Shown: positions 1 to 10,139, numbered from the stretch's first letter. The stretch is DNA of 64,000 nt from an uncultured Planctomycetales bacterium (GCA_903926465.1 CAIYJE010000050.1:1-64000); one strand, 5' to 3'. Program-made: numbers and translations. Notes: generated by a model from the sequence alone, not told the origin.

Positions 1-124
1 AAAAACCGGTCGCCATCGATGATGGGAAACGAACATCGTCCTTGATGCATGCGAGTCTCAGCCTCCATGTTGCTTTGCTAGTTGCCAAACACAAAGTAAC
101 ATGTGGCTGGGGCTTGCGTCTAAT

Positions 125-1222
125 TCAACGGTATTGGGCTATAAGCCAGAGCATGGGCAAACAAACCAGGGTCAGGGCCAGTGTGAGCGTGAGTCTGGGT
201 AGCTTCATTGATCCCTCTTGATTCGGGAGCTGAAGTAAGTGACGAACGCGTGGAACGAGGTTTCCTTGGGCGGCTGCCAGCGCGGCCTGAGCGAGTGCTG
301 GGCGGACGGGCGCCAGTTTCAGCAGCAGTTCGGCGTAGTCGCGGGGTTTCCCTGTGCGCTGGACCACGGCGGCATCGCAGCAGAGTTCACGCTCGCGTGA
401 GACCCACCTGGAGACGATCCAGACGACCGGATGAAAGAACAGGGCGGCCGTGATCAGGCGCTGGACGAGTAACGCCAGGTTATTCCAGCGTTTGACGTGC
501 ATCAGTTCATGGAGCAGCACCATTTCCAGTTCGCTGGGTGACCAGCCGGCCAGGGACGCCGCGGGAAGCAGGATGGTGGGCCGGATGATTCCCACCAGCA
601 CGGGCGAAACGAGTTTGTCAGACGTGAGCAGAGCCACCCGACGCGTGATGCCCAGCACGCCTGCCAGGCGGCTGGCTTGCTGTTGAAGTTCAGTATTCAG
701 CGGGATCGATCCGTGCCGCCGTAAGCGTTCGGCACCGGCGTACCCCAGGGCCAGATACGCAAACGTCAACGGCGCACCGATCATCCAGACCAGCGGAAGA
801 TAGCGCGCGGCGCGATCAAGAACCAGTTCGCCGATTTTATGCTGGCTTGTTGATCCTTGAGGCGCCGGGGGCGTTATGCGTAGTTCACGGTTGGGAGTTC
901 GAACCTGATCTGGCCAGGCCGGAACGGTTGCCGCTGAGACGGGCTCGGAAATCAAGACGCGGTCGATGGGAACCGTCGTATCAGGAAGCTCTGTTGTGGT
1001 GATAGGAAAGAGGGTTTGAGTGGCGACCAGAGCGGGAGTGGCCGCCAGCGTCAGCAAGCAGGCGAGACTATACAGGTATTGCAGTTCAATTCGGGCATGC
1101 CGGAGCAGCCATTTGCCCAGGAACGCCAGCACACCCAGGATTGAACCGATCCAGAGAAAATGGAGCATGGTCCAGCCCATGGCCGACCAGACCGGATTGG
1201 CCGCATGATCCAGGAAGCTCAT
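125..1222 (-). CDS. BlaR1/M56-family membrane metallopeptidase, lacking sensor domain
   Basis: This 365-aa integral membrane protein is of the M56 (BlaR1/MecR1) zinc-protease family. Hydrophobic segments lie at about residues 13-40, 48-70, 142-163 and 345-362. The zinc-protease motif HELMH is at 238-242, with the downstream acidic patch ERELCCDA at 277-284. In the known family the protease responds to an outside signal and leads to cleavage of the partner BlaI repressor. BlaR1 proper is about 585-600 aa and ends in an extracellular penicillin-binding sensor domain. Here the protein stops just after a last membrane helix, so a beta-lactam sensing role is not supported and the signal is unknown. 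The ATG overlaps the stop of the upstream BlaI gene (ATGA), so the two are translationally coupled. Confidence 0.88.
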   Translation of the reverse strand: MSFLDHAANPVWSAMGWTMLHFLWIGSILGVLAFLGKWLLRHARIELQYLYSLACLLTLAATPALVATQTLFPITTTELPDTTVPIDRVLISEPVSAATVPAWPDQVRTPNRELRITPPAPQGSTSQHKIGELVLDRAARYLPLVWMIGAPLTFAYLALGYAGAERLRRHGSIPLNTELQQQASRLAGVLGITRRVALLTSDKLVSPVLVGIIRPTILLPAASLAGWSPSELEMVLLHELMHVKRWNNLALLVQRLITAALFFHPVVWIVSRWVSRERELCCDAAVVQRTGKPRDYAELLLKLAPVRPALAQAALAAAQGNLVPRVRHLLQLPNQEGSMKLPRLTLTLALTLVCLPMLWLIAQYR

Positions 1223-1644
1223 GGGCGTTTGCTCCGCTTGCTGGTTCGGGGCGTAGGTTCAGCCCCTGGCGTGGGGGCGTCCAGCATTTGCCGGATCGCT
1301 TGCCGGTCTTGATCGCTAAGCGGTTCTTGATCGACCAGGTGCGAGATCAAGTGCTGGGCCGAGCCCTCGAAAGCAAGGTTAATCAGCCGTTTCAACATGC
1401 CAGACCGCGTGGCATCGAGGCTGAACGCGGCTGACCACTGGTAGCCCCGGGGGCCATCGCTTCGTTCCACCAGCCCTTTTCCATGCATCACCTTCAGCAT
1501 GGTGGCCACGGTGGTGTTGGCCACGGGTTTGGTGGCCTGGAGCGCGGCCCGGATAACCCCCAGTTCGGCCGGCCCAGTTCTCCAGAGTACGTTCAGGATC
1601 TCAAGTTCTCCCTCCGTGGGTTGCGTACTGGGCGGTCTGGCCAT
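1219..1644 (-). CDS. BlaI/MecI/CopY-family transcriptional repressor
   Basis: This 141-aa protein has a winged-helix DNA-binding region (about residues 10-80) typical of Penicillinase_R proteins, including the TEGELEILNVLW start of helix 1 and the NTTVATMLKVMHGKGLVER recognition segment. The C-terminal half (about 85-125) matches the dimerisation part, followed by a basic tail. Family members repress their own operon and are cleaved by the cognate M56 protease. The ATG is preceded by AAGGAG with good spacing. The gene is first in a two-gene operon and overlaps the protease gene by 4 bp. A dyad overlapping the promoter just upstream is the likely operator. The target beyond autoregulation cannot be told from the sequence. 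Confidence 0.9.
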   Translation of the reverse strand: MARPPSTQPTEGELEILNVLWRTGPAELGVIRAALQATKPVANTTVATMLKVMHGKGLVERSDGPRGYQWSAAFSLDATRSGMLKRLINLAFEGSAQHLISHLVDQEPLSDQDRQAIRQMLDAPTPGAEPTPRTSKRSKRP

Positions 1645-1690
1645 GAAGAGGTCTCCTTGATCGAATCCATGATCTTTGACACTGAACGTA

Positions 1691-1708
1691 CTAATTCTAT
1701 AAAATTAG
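1691..1708. promoter_or_regulatory. putative BlaI-type operator dyad
   Basis: An 18-bp near-perfect inverted repeat, CTAATT-c-TATA-a-AATTAG, covers the -10 box of the promoter. A repressor bound here would block RNA polymerase. BlaI/MecI operators are usually A/T-rich dyads with TACA/TGTA cores, so this sequence differs from the staphylococcal site; its role is inferred from position and symmetry. Confidence 0.5.
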
Positions 1709-1724
1709 AATGGTGGCCTGTCAA
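1696..1724 (-). promoter_or_regulatory. sigma70-type promoter of the BlaI/BlaR1-like operon
   Basis: Read on the minus strand, a perfect -35 box TTGACA (1719-1724) is followed by 17 bp and a -10 box TATAGA (1696-1701). It lies about 50 bp upstream of the repressor ATG. This is one of the best consensus promoters in the window. Confidence 0.6.
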
Positions 1725-1874
1725 GATGGGGTGCGTTATTTTTTGACGAATCTTGGGATCGGAATGGATAGGAATCATGGACCATGCCAGGGCAGCGTTT
1801 CTGGGCCCATTCCGTTCATACCGTCCATTCCATCTCTTTGGCCGGCCCGCTGCCTGATATGACCTTATTGGGCT

Positions 1875-4800
1875 CTATCTCGCCATCGGTCGGATGACGT
1901 TTCGGGTCCCTGAGCTGGAGATGCCCCGGGCAACGAGGGCCCTGGGGCCACCCGGGTGACCAAGCACCGACGAACGATCAATCTTCAGGGAGGCGTTCTT
2001 GTTCGATCGGGCCTGTTCGTGGATTCCCTGGTCACCTGGGCTGCTGTTGTGGGTGAAGACGCTGGTGTCGATGACCGTCTTGCCGCCCCGGGCATAGAAC
2101 GCAGCACCTGCGCTTGAGCTGGAGTTCTGATCGAGAACCGATCGGGAGATTTGCACGCTGCCGCCGTCGTTGAAAATGGCTCCGCCTTGCCCGAAACCGG
2201 CCTTGGCCGAAGCCTGCTTGAGAGCCTTCTTGAGTCCGCGCACAGAGATCGTATGAGCCGAATCGCCAAAAAGTGTGTTGGCCAGGTTGGTGAGGAACGC
2301 AGGCGTTTTGCCCTGCGGGCCGCCGTTCGCCGTGTTCTGCAGGAAGCGGCTCCCTTCGAGGACGCTCAGGGAGGCGCCCGGGGCGTTGTAGATGGCTCCG
2401 CCCAGTCCCAAGCCGCCCGCGCCGGCCGTGGCAATCTGTACCGTCGCTGTGTGCAAGGCCGGATCCGCACCAACGGTGTAGGTGAGTGTGACGGGTACCC
2501 CTGCCTGACTGCGGTGGCCGCTTGTCTGTAACGCCCCGTAAACTGGCACGCTCACATCGCCGCCGGGGCTTCCGACCGCGCTATTGCCCATGAGTGTGAC
2601 GCCTTCGAGCTGGGTTCTGCCGCGATTGAGAATGGCTCCGCCCAGCCCCGCCTTGCCGCTGCCGGCCGCAGCCAGGGAACTGCGAGGTTGTTCAGCGCCC
2701 ACCAGATCGGCCCCGCGTGCGGTGAAACCGTTCAGGGTGATTCCCTTGAGCAGGAATTCGACTCCAGGCAAGACATGGAACGCCCGGAAACCTTGCATGG
2801 GATCGCCCGCTGTGCCACCCCCTTCACGCAAGATGATTCCCAGATCCTTTCCGTCCAGAACCAGATCCCCGCTCAGGACGAAAGCGGACGGGCCGTACTG
2901 CGTGGTCAGGGATGCCGGGGGGGTGACGAGCGTCCAATCCTTGGCCCGGCTATTCCAGATGTAATAGGGTTGGGCTTCGGTCTCCGTCGGTAGCTTGATG
3001 TCCAGGGTGGCTCCGCGCAACCGTTCGTCGAACGTGATCACGCTCAGGTAGCCCCAGTTGGACATCTCAACCCGCTCTGCCAGAGATCCCACCCCCGCCG
3101 GATCGGCCCGATTGACCACGCCAATTGCATCCACCCGCAGTGGTGCTTGAGACACGATGGTTGATGCGTCTGCTGACACAGTCAGCCCGACGCGGGTCGG
3201 TTGACCGGATGCCTCGGCGAGCTTACTGTCCAGGAACTGGGCGTTCTCCAGATCCAGTGACAGGGTGTATTTCCCTGGAAGCTCAACCGGCAACTCGTAT
3301 TCTCCCCGGTTGTTGGTGCTACCGCGCAGAACGATTCCGTTGGGTCCGGTGAGCACCACGCCCAGCCCGGAGACCGGTTGTCCCAGCGTGTCGTTATAAC
3401 CATCGACGCGAATATCCCCGGTCACAAAAACCGCGCCCCGGACCAGTGGATAGAGGGGCGATACCGCGAGGCGGGTCTGTGCGGGGCCGCTGGAAAGGTC
3501 GATGGTTTGCCGGGCGGACTGCCCATCCCCTGCCCTGAGGTATTCAGGCAGTGCGTAGACCAGCGTGACCGCCGAGAGCCCGGCCGGCGCGTCGAGCGTG
3601 AAATCTCCATGCTCATTGGTGATCGAGCGAGGCTCACCAGATTGCCATTGGCCATCCAGGTTGATGTCCATGAAAACCGGCATTCCTGAATAGCCGATGG
3701 CCGTATCCACGGCTGTCACAAGCGTGTTTTGAACGAGTGAACCGTGCAGATCGACCCGGCCTTGGATGTCGTGGACCACCTCGAACGGCCCGGCCGATTC
3801 ACCGTAGACAGGTGTCTGGGCCGGACCATCGCTGGCCATGCCATAGAGCCAGAGATTGCCTTCGGGTAGGGACAACGCATCCCACCGGATATCGACCGAC
3901 CAGGTGCCATCGGCGTTGACTGGCACGGGAATCGATTCGGCCGGGCTGTGGAGGTCGGCCAGCGTGGCGACGTACTCCTGATTGCCTTCGAGGTCGGTGG
4001 AATAGAACAGCGAGACAAGAATCTGCTTGAGTCTTGGATCATTGACATGGCCCGTCAGGTGGGTTGTCTGGACACCGGGCCGGATGCTTGAAGCGATGGA
4101 AGGCCGATCGACCACCGAGGGATCGGTGACCCAGTGAATACCCAGGACGGGGCCCCCGCTGGAGGAATCTTGGGGGCTACGCAATCCCACCTTGCTGCGC
4201 AGAACGCCCTGGAATTGCACGCCTGGGTCCAGGAACGATCCATCGGTCTTTGACGTGAGGATCAGGATGCTGCCGACACCTGTTTTTTGGTCGAAGAAAG
4301 GTTGTCGTACCTCGAAGGTAATCCCCTGCACGGGTTCAAGATCCAGGCGTAGCGAGTCGAGCCAGTCGGCCGGCAGCCCATGGCCTGGGTCCGCCACCGG
4401 CTGGAACGAAATGGTAAAGCGACCCTGGCGGACCTGAAGTCCAGGCGGCGGGGGGCCCTGTGTGCCGGAACCGACCACAGGCGTGATGCCTGCGTAGGCA
4501 TGCGCCTGGTTCCAGGTGCTTTCGAGGACCGGCGCTCTGGAACCGCCTGGGCCCGAGAGCCTGACCGGGCTGGTAAGCCTTGCGGTGAGCGACATGCCTT
4601 GTGGTAGGTACTGGCCAGGCAGCGGTACCACCCGCACTCCGATGGTTCCGAGACCGGTCGTGGCATTGAACTGGAAAGCCAGAGGCTCGAACTTCACCCC
4701 CGGAACCGGATCGACGATGAACCGCAGGCGCTTTTGCCACCGCGCGGCGGTTGACCACCGGGCCGGATTCCTGACCTTGAAACGAACCAGATAGATTCCG

Positions 4801-7800
4801 TCGGTGACGTCGGTCTCTGGTACGGGTAACGATCGACCTGAGTACTGTGTGCGGCTGGAGTCCCACGATCTCATGCCGTCAGCCAGGGCGAGCGGTCGTG
4901 ATTTCTGGCTGAGCACCGTGGTTGACACGAGCGCCGGCAAGGCGGTTGCCGTGAATGAGCTGGAGACCGCAAGCGGAGCCACAGAGACTTGCTGGTTTGT
5001 GGATGTGAGGTCGCCTTGGATCTTGTCTCCATTGAGCAGATCGAACCGGTCGGTGTTCACGTCATAGCGAATACCCCGGGTTCCCAGCAGGAAGATCTTG
5101 CCCCATGCCATGGCGAAGAACTCGTTCCTGAGCGGGTTATACACGAACAAGAAGTCCGCAGCGGCGAGCGTGGTGCCACCGATCAGCACGATATCCCGAG
5201 GAACCTGGAGTTTTGCCGTGGACCGCAAGACCAGGCCATCGGCCGCGCTCATCGAAACGCGCCCGCCCACGACGAACACACCGGAAAGGAACGAGAGATT
5301 GAGATCGGCATAGTATGCGCCTTGCGACCAGTCGAGGAAGACGATCCCCGTTCCCTCCGCCAGCAGGCCGTTCCATTGCGGCTGGGTCATTGTGCCGGTG
5401 TTGATCGCGCCGAGGTAGGCGTTGACCTGCATCTTCAGGCTGTTGGGATCGAGCGTGAACGACCCCACGAACTGGGCCAGGACGGCGGTCTGATCTCGGA
5501 CATGCACCGTAGATCCGACACCGATTCCCATACTGCCGGTGAGGGTGATCTGGGACAGGTTGCTGAGGTTACGGATGCTGCCGGAGATGTAATTGATGGC
5601 CAGGGGAGTATTGGGGATCGGAATCCCGGCGGCTGAGGCGAATGTGACCGAGATGAAGTCGACCTTACCATCGACCAAGGCGAACTCGCCACGGGCACCC
5701 ACGCCGCCATTCACGGGCAACACAACCCCACAGGCCGCGTATACGCTCCAGGATTGCGCTGTGCGAGAAATGGTGAGCTTGGCCTCTTCGAGGGTAAAGG
5801 CTCCCAGATCAACGTTTGCCAGGCCGAGTGTCAGGTTGTGGATACTCCAGTCGTTGTTTCGAATGCGCAGACCGGGATTCGAGGGGTCTCCCAGCCCCAC
5901 CGTTGCCGAGAAGATGTTGAGGATGGTGGCCGATCCGAAAATAGCCCAGGAGTCATCGGCGCCATCATAGGTGAAGCCGGTATAGCTCGTCTTGAGCCTG
6001 AGATCGCCCACCTGGAAATCGGTGTTTAGCGCTGCGGAGGCATAGGAGATGACGCCGTTTTGCAGACGCAGGCCTGGGTTGACGAAGCTGGTGCCCAGGG
6101 TGAAACCGATCAGGTTCTCCGCCACCTGAATGCTCACGCCGCCAAAGATGTCTAGCTCGGCGGTGGCCCGCTGGTAGCGGAAGCCGATTGTCCCGGCCGG
6201 CTTGAAGTTCAGGGTCTTCAGGCTGAAGGCGGCGGAAACCGCCAGCGTGAAGTTCTCCACCGCACCGTCCACCAGCTCGATGCCCGGTGCCGAGAGGTCG
6301 ACGGCCACGCTCTCGGTCTCTGGTCCGGAACCGTCAAAGTCCAGTGATCCCTGGCCGCTGACCTGGAGTCGGGAGGGGTTGTTGGGGCTGGCGGCCGCGT
6401 ATGAGAAGCCAGCTCTGGCAAAATTGAGCGACATGCCCGCATCGTACCTGCCGTTGCCGTTGGCGTCGGTGAAGGACTCACCTTTGTTCCACACCAGGTT
6501 GCCATTGGTGTCCGTGAATGACTCTCCGCCGAAGCCGAGATTCAGCGTCAAGAACGCCGAGAAGTTCGACAGCCTGTTCGCAACGATGACGATTCCCGTG
6601 GAGTCGGTCTCGAGCCTACCCACGTTGGCCCCGGCCCGCAGCCCTGCGTTTCCCTTCAGGGTCAAACGAGCCTCGCTGTCTGAGTAGTTGGCAGCCAGTG
6701 TATCGACCAGCAGGCCAATCGCCGTGTTCCCCTGCGTATCTTTCTGGATGGGAAGCTCGCCGGCCAAGCTGAAACGGATGCTATTGAACCGACCGTTCCG
6801 CCACACGATCCCGGGAGCGGGGACAGCGGCATTCAACGTGCCTCCCAGGAGGGAAAGCGTTGTGCTTCCGAAAAGCGAAAAGAGCCCGTTCTCGCGCTGG
6901 TAGGCCAGGCCCAGCGATTGCAACGACATCGAGGCTCCAGCGATGGAGAGCACACCACTGGTGATGCTGGCATCGATACCATCAACCACTCCGGCTACCA
7001 GGGAGATTGCTCCGCTGATTCCCAGCAACCGATCAACCTTGCTGTTTTCCCCCTGGGTCGTTCCGTTGGAAATGAGCGACAGGGTGGCCGCCCCCTCGAT
7101 CCGAATGGTCTGGTTCGGCCTGTCGTACAGGAACAAGGCGTTGTCCAGGCTGAGCTGGGCACCGGCCACGTCGAGCTGGCCGGCCGCTGCCGCCTCCAGG
7201 CTTCGGAATTCGCCCTGGGAGAAACGCAGGTCCATTCTGGCCAGGGCCACGGGGGTTTCCTGAACGATGGCCCGGGCCAATCCGCTGATCCGCAGTGCTT
7301 CCTGGGTGTAATCCAGGTTCAGTCGCTTGAGTTCGAGCACGGTGCCGCCGAGCTCTGTCTCACCCGAGACCAGCCCTTTCACCTCGATACCGGCCGGGCT
7401 CAGCGTGATCCCAGGTGCGGGCAACGAGACGTCCAGCCGGCTGGTTCCAAGCAACAGGGTCGAATTCCCGGTCAAGGCAATCGAGTCGCGGTCGGCCAGG
7501 TAGGCGAAGGTCAGGTTGTCGAGGCTGAAGGAACCGCCCTGGAGATCGAGCGCTCCGGCGACCCTGGCCTGAAGCGTGACCACCCGGCCACCGGCAATGA
7601 CCAGGACCACGTTCTGGAGTCCGAACGTCGCGCCGGCCTCCACTGAGCTGAGCGTCAGGAGCTGGGTGGCCCCTGTGAGCGTGAGGCGGTCGGTCTCGCG
7701 GTTATAGGCGGCTGACAGCGATCCCAGGTCGAGGTCCTGGCCACCCACTTTCAAGACCCCCGCCAGCCGGACGTTCAGGGATTCGATTCCACGATCCGAG

Positions 7801-10139
7801 AGGACCAGGCCGGTACCGGGTAGCGAGGCTGTGACTTTGTTTCCGCCAATCTCCAGGGAGGTCGAACCGGTGAGCTGGAAACTTCCTGGAATGCCCAGTT
7901 CGCGATTTCCGGCGATGTATCTTCCGGTCAGGTTGTCAAGCGTGAGCCGGGCACCGAAGATGTCAAGATTGCCCGAGAGCCTCAGATTGACTTCCTTCAG
8001 AGAGAGTCCGCTTGCCACCAGCCCCCGCGTGCCCACAAACTCGAAATTGAGCGTTTGGCCCGCAAACACGGCCCTTCCCTTGGCGCTTTCAAGCCCTTGC
8101 TCGTTGGGATCGAAAGACAACAGCTTGAATCGGTCGAATGAGAATTCGAACCCGCTTGTCTTGATGGTGATACCGGTATAGGAACCATCCAGGAATAGAT
8201 TCAGATAATTGAGGATATTGACAAAGAAGTTCTCGTTCTGGGCGAACTGGAACGTGTAGTTCGTTTGCACCAGGAAGTCATAATTATCAAAAACTCTTGG
8301 CTTTTCGAAATCGACGTTCGAGATCGAGAGGGTGCCCTTACCAGGCATGGTGCTGGTGATGGCCAGGTTCTTATCAAGCGCGCCGCCCGCAATCGCCAGG
8401 GTCACGGTACCGGCGAAGGAATTGTCCTCCAGCGAGATCGCGTAGTAACCTTCGCTATCGGTGTAACCTACGAAGCTGTTTGAACCACTGGCGTTACTGG
8501 CGATGAGCATGGCCTGGCTCACCCCTTTTTCCCAGGGGTCGGCGATGCCGTTCTGGTTAGAGTCGGCCACCAGGCGGCCGCGGACCACGGGGTACACGGC
8601 ATGCACCAGGAAGTCGGGGACCTGGGTCAACAGGCCGGCCGCATGATTGATCGCGATGGTGCCCGACCCAGATACCGGCGCGCGGTTGCCTGGTAGCACG
8701 AACCCAATCTGGTTCTTGCCCGCGGCCACGCCATAGAAGTAATAGCTGCCATCGGTATTGGTGAGCGTGGTTTCTTCGCTCAGAGTGTCGCGCTGACCGT
8801 TACCGTTGAGGTCGTCGAAGGTTTCACCCGCGTCAAATTGTCCGTTCTGATTGGTATCCTGGAACGGTTCGATGGTATCCAGGGTTCCGTTGCCGTTAGT
8901 GTCAACGTAAACCGTCAGGCCACTGCAAGGGACTGCCCCGCCTTCGCCGGTATCCAGCAGGACCTTGCCGGCGACGTCGGTTGAGGGTTCGAAGCGGAAC
9001 AGATCACTATAAACCGGCTTGTTGATACCGTCATTGATCACTAGATACGCATACTTGGGTGTAGGTGTAAGGCTTTTTTCGAGCCAGGTGATCTGGAGAG
9101 TATTGTTCTGGAGGTATGGGCTGGCCTTCACGCCCAGACTGTCAAAGGTGAAGTAAGAGTCTCCCTGAACAGGCGTTGCCGAGACGGCCGTGACCGGTAC
9201 CGAGAAGCCCGGCGGCATGGTTTTCAGGCCAAGAGCAGCGTTGATGGGATAAGACGAGCTATTCTTTGATGGGGCCACATTGGATGGGAGCGTGGGAAGT
9301 ACCACGGCCTCTCTGGGCAGAGACTCCGGCAGAATGGCCGGCATGACCCCCAGATTGACCCGGTCGATTGGTCGGAACGCCTCGAGCGTAGACAGGCTGC
9401 CGGTTGCGGAGGGGTTCCACCCTCCCTGGCTTTGGGCCGTGAAGACCTGCCATGTGGTGGTGAGAGGCTGTTCCGTGGCGGGTGTCACCAGTTCAACACG
9501 GGTGAGCGGCTTCCAGAGAAGTTTAACCGCGTCACGCCCCACGCGGACCTCGGCTCCGATGGAGGTTTGCAGGATGACCTGAGACTGAGTGGTGGAACTG
9601 ATCCGGCCAATTCCGATCGAACCCGAGGAGTCAAAGTACAGCACGTCGTTGCCGGCCGTGTCGTTTCCGCCGGCATACGGTGTCTCGGCCTTGCGGGCGC
9701 GGATCTCAAACGGGTCAAATTCTTGACGCTCCACCAGAAAACCGCTGGCGGCGTTTATCCCTTGTCCCTTGAGGGTGGTCCAATCCGATTCCTGTTGCAC
9801 GGTCCAGAGCGAGGCGAGCACGTCGCTCGCGTCTACCACCATCAGCGAGACACTCCCCTTGGACAGAGTGTCAGTCGTGAAGCGGCCGTTGTAGCTGAAC
9901 GACGTCTGGTTCGTGTAAGAATTGATCTCATGGGTCACAAACTGGTCGTTCGTGAATCGCGCCCAGGGTTGGAGCACAAAGGCAAAGGCGTTTTGCGTGG
10001 GTGTGATCGGGTAGTCAATGGTGCCGATGGTGATCCGCTTGCTGGAATCCCAGACGGCCTTGGCATACCGGCTGGCTCCCTGCGCGGATACATCAATCCC
10101 CTTGAGGTATTGCTCGGGATTCTCCAGGATCTTTTGCAA
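1875..10139 (-). CDS. C-terminal piece of the giant protein: Cna-B/SdrD-like, tandem beta repeats, beta-helix
   Basis: This 2,754-codon frame nominally starts at a TTG but was probably reached from the upstream frame. From the N-terminus, residues 395-500 and 510-590 are Cna-B/SdrD-like modules containing Ca-binding-type loops (DTNGNGTLD, DTNQNGQFD, DLNGNGQRD). About 640-1600 is a long run of roughly 90-110-residue repeats with recurring LSGxLDxxGAxLxLDNLTxxY and SLPAPGIxL phrases. About 1210-1235 holds two further DxNGN loops. About 1730-2330 has immunoglobulin-like and carboxypeptidase-regulatory-like stretches. About 2400-2740 has GGAI(L/Y/F)N and Fxx(N)xxxxG motifs of a right-handed beta-helix. 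No PEP-CTERM or LPXTG tail is present. It is likely a surface or extracellular structural/adhesive protein. Stop is TAG. Confidence 0.7.
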   Translation of the reverse strand: MQKILENPEQYLKGIDVSAQGASRYAKAVWDSSKRITIGTIDYPITPTQNAFAFVLQPWARFTNDQFVTHEINSYTNQTSFSYNGRFTTDTLSKGSVSLMVVDASDVLASLWTVQQESDWTTLKGQGINAASGFLVERQEFDPFEIRARKAETPYAGGNDTAGNDVLYFDSSGSIGIGRISSTTQSQVILQTSIGAEVRVGRDAVKLLWKPLTRVELVTPATEQPLTTTWQVFTAQSQGGWNPSATGSLSTLEAFRPIDRVNLGVMPAILPESLPREAVVLPTLPSNVAPSKNSSSYPINAALGLKTMPPGFSVPVTAVSATPVQGDSYFTFDSLGVKASPYLQNNTLQITWLEKSLTPTPKYAYLVINDGINKPVYSDLFRFEPSTDVAGKVLLDTGEGGAVPCSGLTVYVDTNGNGTLDTIEPFQDTNQNGQFDAGETFDDLNGNGQRDTLSEETTLTNTDGSYYFYGVAAGKNQIGFVLPGNRAPVSGSGTIAINHAAGLLTQVPDFLVHAVYPVVRGRLVADSNQNGIADPWEKGVSQAMLIASNASGSNSFVGYTDSEGYYAISLEDNSFAGTVTLAIAGGALDKNLAITSTMPGKGTLSISNVDFEKPRVFDNYDFLVQTNYTFQFAQNENFFVNILNYLNLFLDGSYTGITIKTSGFEFSFDRFKLLSFDPNEQGLESAKGRAVFAGQTLNFEFVGTRGLVASGLSLKEVNLRLSGNLDIFGARLTLDNLTGRYIAGNRELGIPGSFQLTGSTSLEIGGNKVTASLPGTGLVLSDRGIESLNVRLAGVLKVGGQDLDLGSLSAAYNRETDRLTLTGATQLLTLSSVEAGATFGLQNVVLVIAGGRVVTLQARVAGALDLQGGSFSLDNLTFAYLADRDSIALTGNSTLLLGTSRLDVSLPAPGITLSPAGIEVKGLVSGETELGGTVLELKRLNLDYTQEALRISGLARAIVQETPVALARMDLRFSQGEFRSLEAAAAGQLDVAGAQLSLDNALFLYDRPNQTIRIEGAATLSLISNGTTQGENSKVDRLLGISGAISLVAGVVDGIDASITSGVLSIAGASMSLQSLGLAYQRENGLFSLFGSTTLSLLGGTLNAAVPAPGIVWRNGRFNSIRFSLAGELPIQKDTQGNTAIGLLVDTLAANYSDSEARLTLKGNAGLRAGANVGRLETDSTGIVIVANRLSNFSAFLTLNLGFGGESFTDTNGNLVWNKGESFTDANGNGRYDAGMSLNFARAGFSYAAASPNNPSRLQVSGQGSLDFDGSGPETESVAVDLSAPGIELVDGAVENFTLAVSAAFSLKTLNFKPAGTIGFRYQRATAELDIFGGVSIQVAENLIGFTLGTSFVNPGLRLQNGVISYASAALNTDFQVGDLRLKTSYTGFTYDGADDSWAIFGSATILNIFSATVGLGDPSNPGLRIRNNDWSIHNLTLGLANVDLGAFTLEEAKLTISRTAQSWSVYAACGVVLPVNGGVGARGEFALVDGKVDFISVTFASAAGIPIPNTPLAINYISGSIRNLSNLSQITLTGSMGIGVGSTVHVRDQTAVLAQFVGSFTLDPNSLKMQVNAYLGAINTGTMTQPQWNGLLAEGTGIVFLDWSQGAYYADLNLSFLSGVFVVGGRVSMSAADGLVLRSTAKLQVPRDIVLIGGTTLAAADFLFVYNPLRNEFFAMAWGKIFLLGTRGIRYDVNTDRFDLLNGDKIQGDLTSTNQQVSVAPLAVSSSFTATALPALVSTTVLSQKSRPLALADGMRSWDSSRTQYSGRSLPVPETDVTDGIYLVRFKVRNPARWSTAARWQKRLRFIVDPVPGVKFEPLAFQFNATTGLGTIGVRVVPLPGQYLPQGMSLTARLTSPVRLSGPGGSRAPVLESTWNQAHAYAGITPVVGSGTQGPPPPGLQVRQGRFTISFQPVADPGHGLPADWLDSLRLDLEPVQGITFEVRQPFFDQKTGVGSILILTSKTDGSFLDPGVQFQGVLRSKVGLRSPQDSSSGGPVLGIHWVTDPSVVDRPSIASSIRPGVQTTHLTGHVNDPRLKQILVSLFYSTDLEGNQEYVATLADLHSPAESIPVPVNADGTWSVDIRWDALSLPEGNLWLYGMASDGPAQTPVYGESAGPFEVVHDIQGRVDLHGSLVQNTLVTAVDTAIGYSGMPVFMDINLDGQWQSGEPRSITNEHGDFTLDAPAGLSAVTLVYALPEYLRAGDGQSARQTIDLSSGPAQTRLAVSPLYPLVRGAVFVTGDIRVDGYNDTLGQPVSGLGVVLTGPNGIVLRGSTNNRGEYELPVELPGKYTLSLDLENAQFLDSKLAEASGQPTRVGLTVSADASTIVSQAPLRVDAIGVVNRADPAGVGSLAERVEMSNWGYLSVITFDERLRGATLDIKLPTETEAQPYYIWNSRAKDWTLVTPPASLTTQYGPSAFVLSGDLVLDGKDLGIILREGGGTAGDPMQGFRAFHVLPGVEFLLKGITLNGFTARGADLVGAEQPRSSLAAAGSGKAGLGGAILNRGRTQLEGVTLMGNSAVGSPGGDVSVPVYGALQTSGHRSQAGVPVTLTYTVGADPALHTATVQIATAGAGGLGLGGAIYNAPGASLSVLEGSRFLQNTANGGPQGKTPAFLTNLANTLFGDSAHTISVRGLKKALKQASAKAGFGQGGAIFNDGGSVQISRSVLDQNSSSSAGAAFYARGGKTVIDTSVFTHNSSPGDQGIHEQARSNKNASLKIDRSSVLGHPGGPRALVARGISSSGTRNVIRPMAR

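Noticed and set aside
1761-1831. inverted repeat GGAATGGA ... TCCATTCC as the terminator of the giant gene
   Set aside because: The arms are only 8 bp with a 55-nt loop and no T-run; too weak to call.
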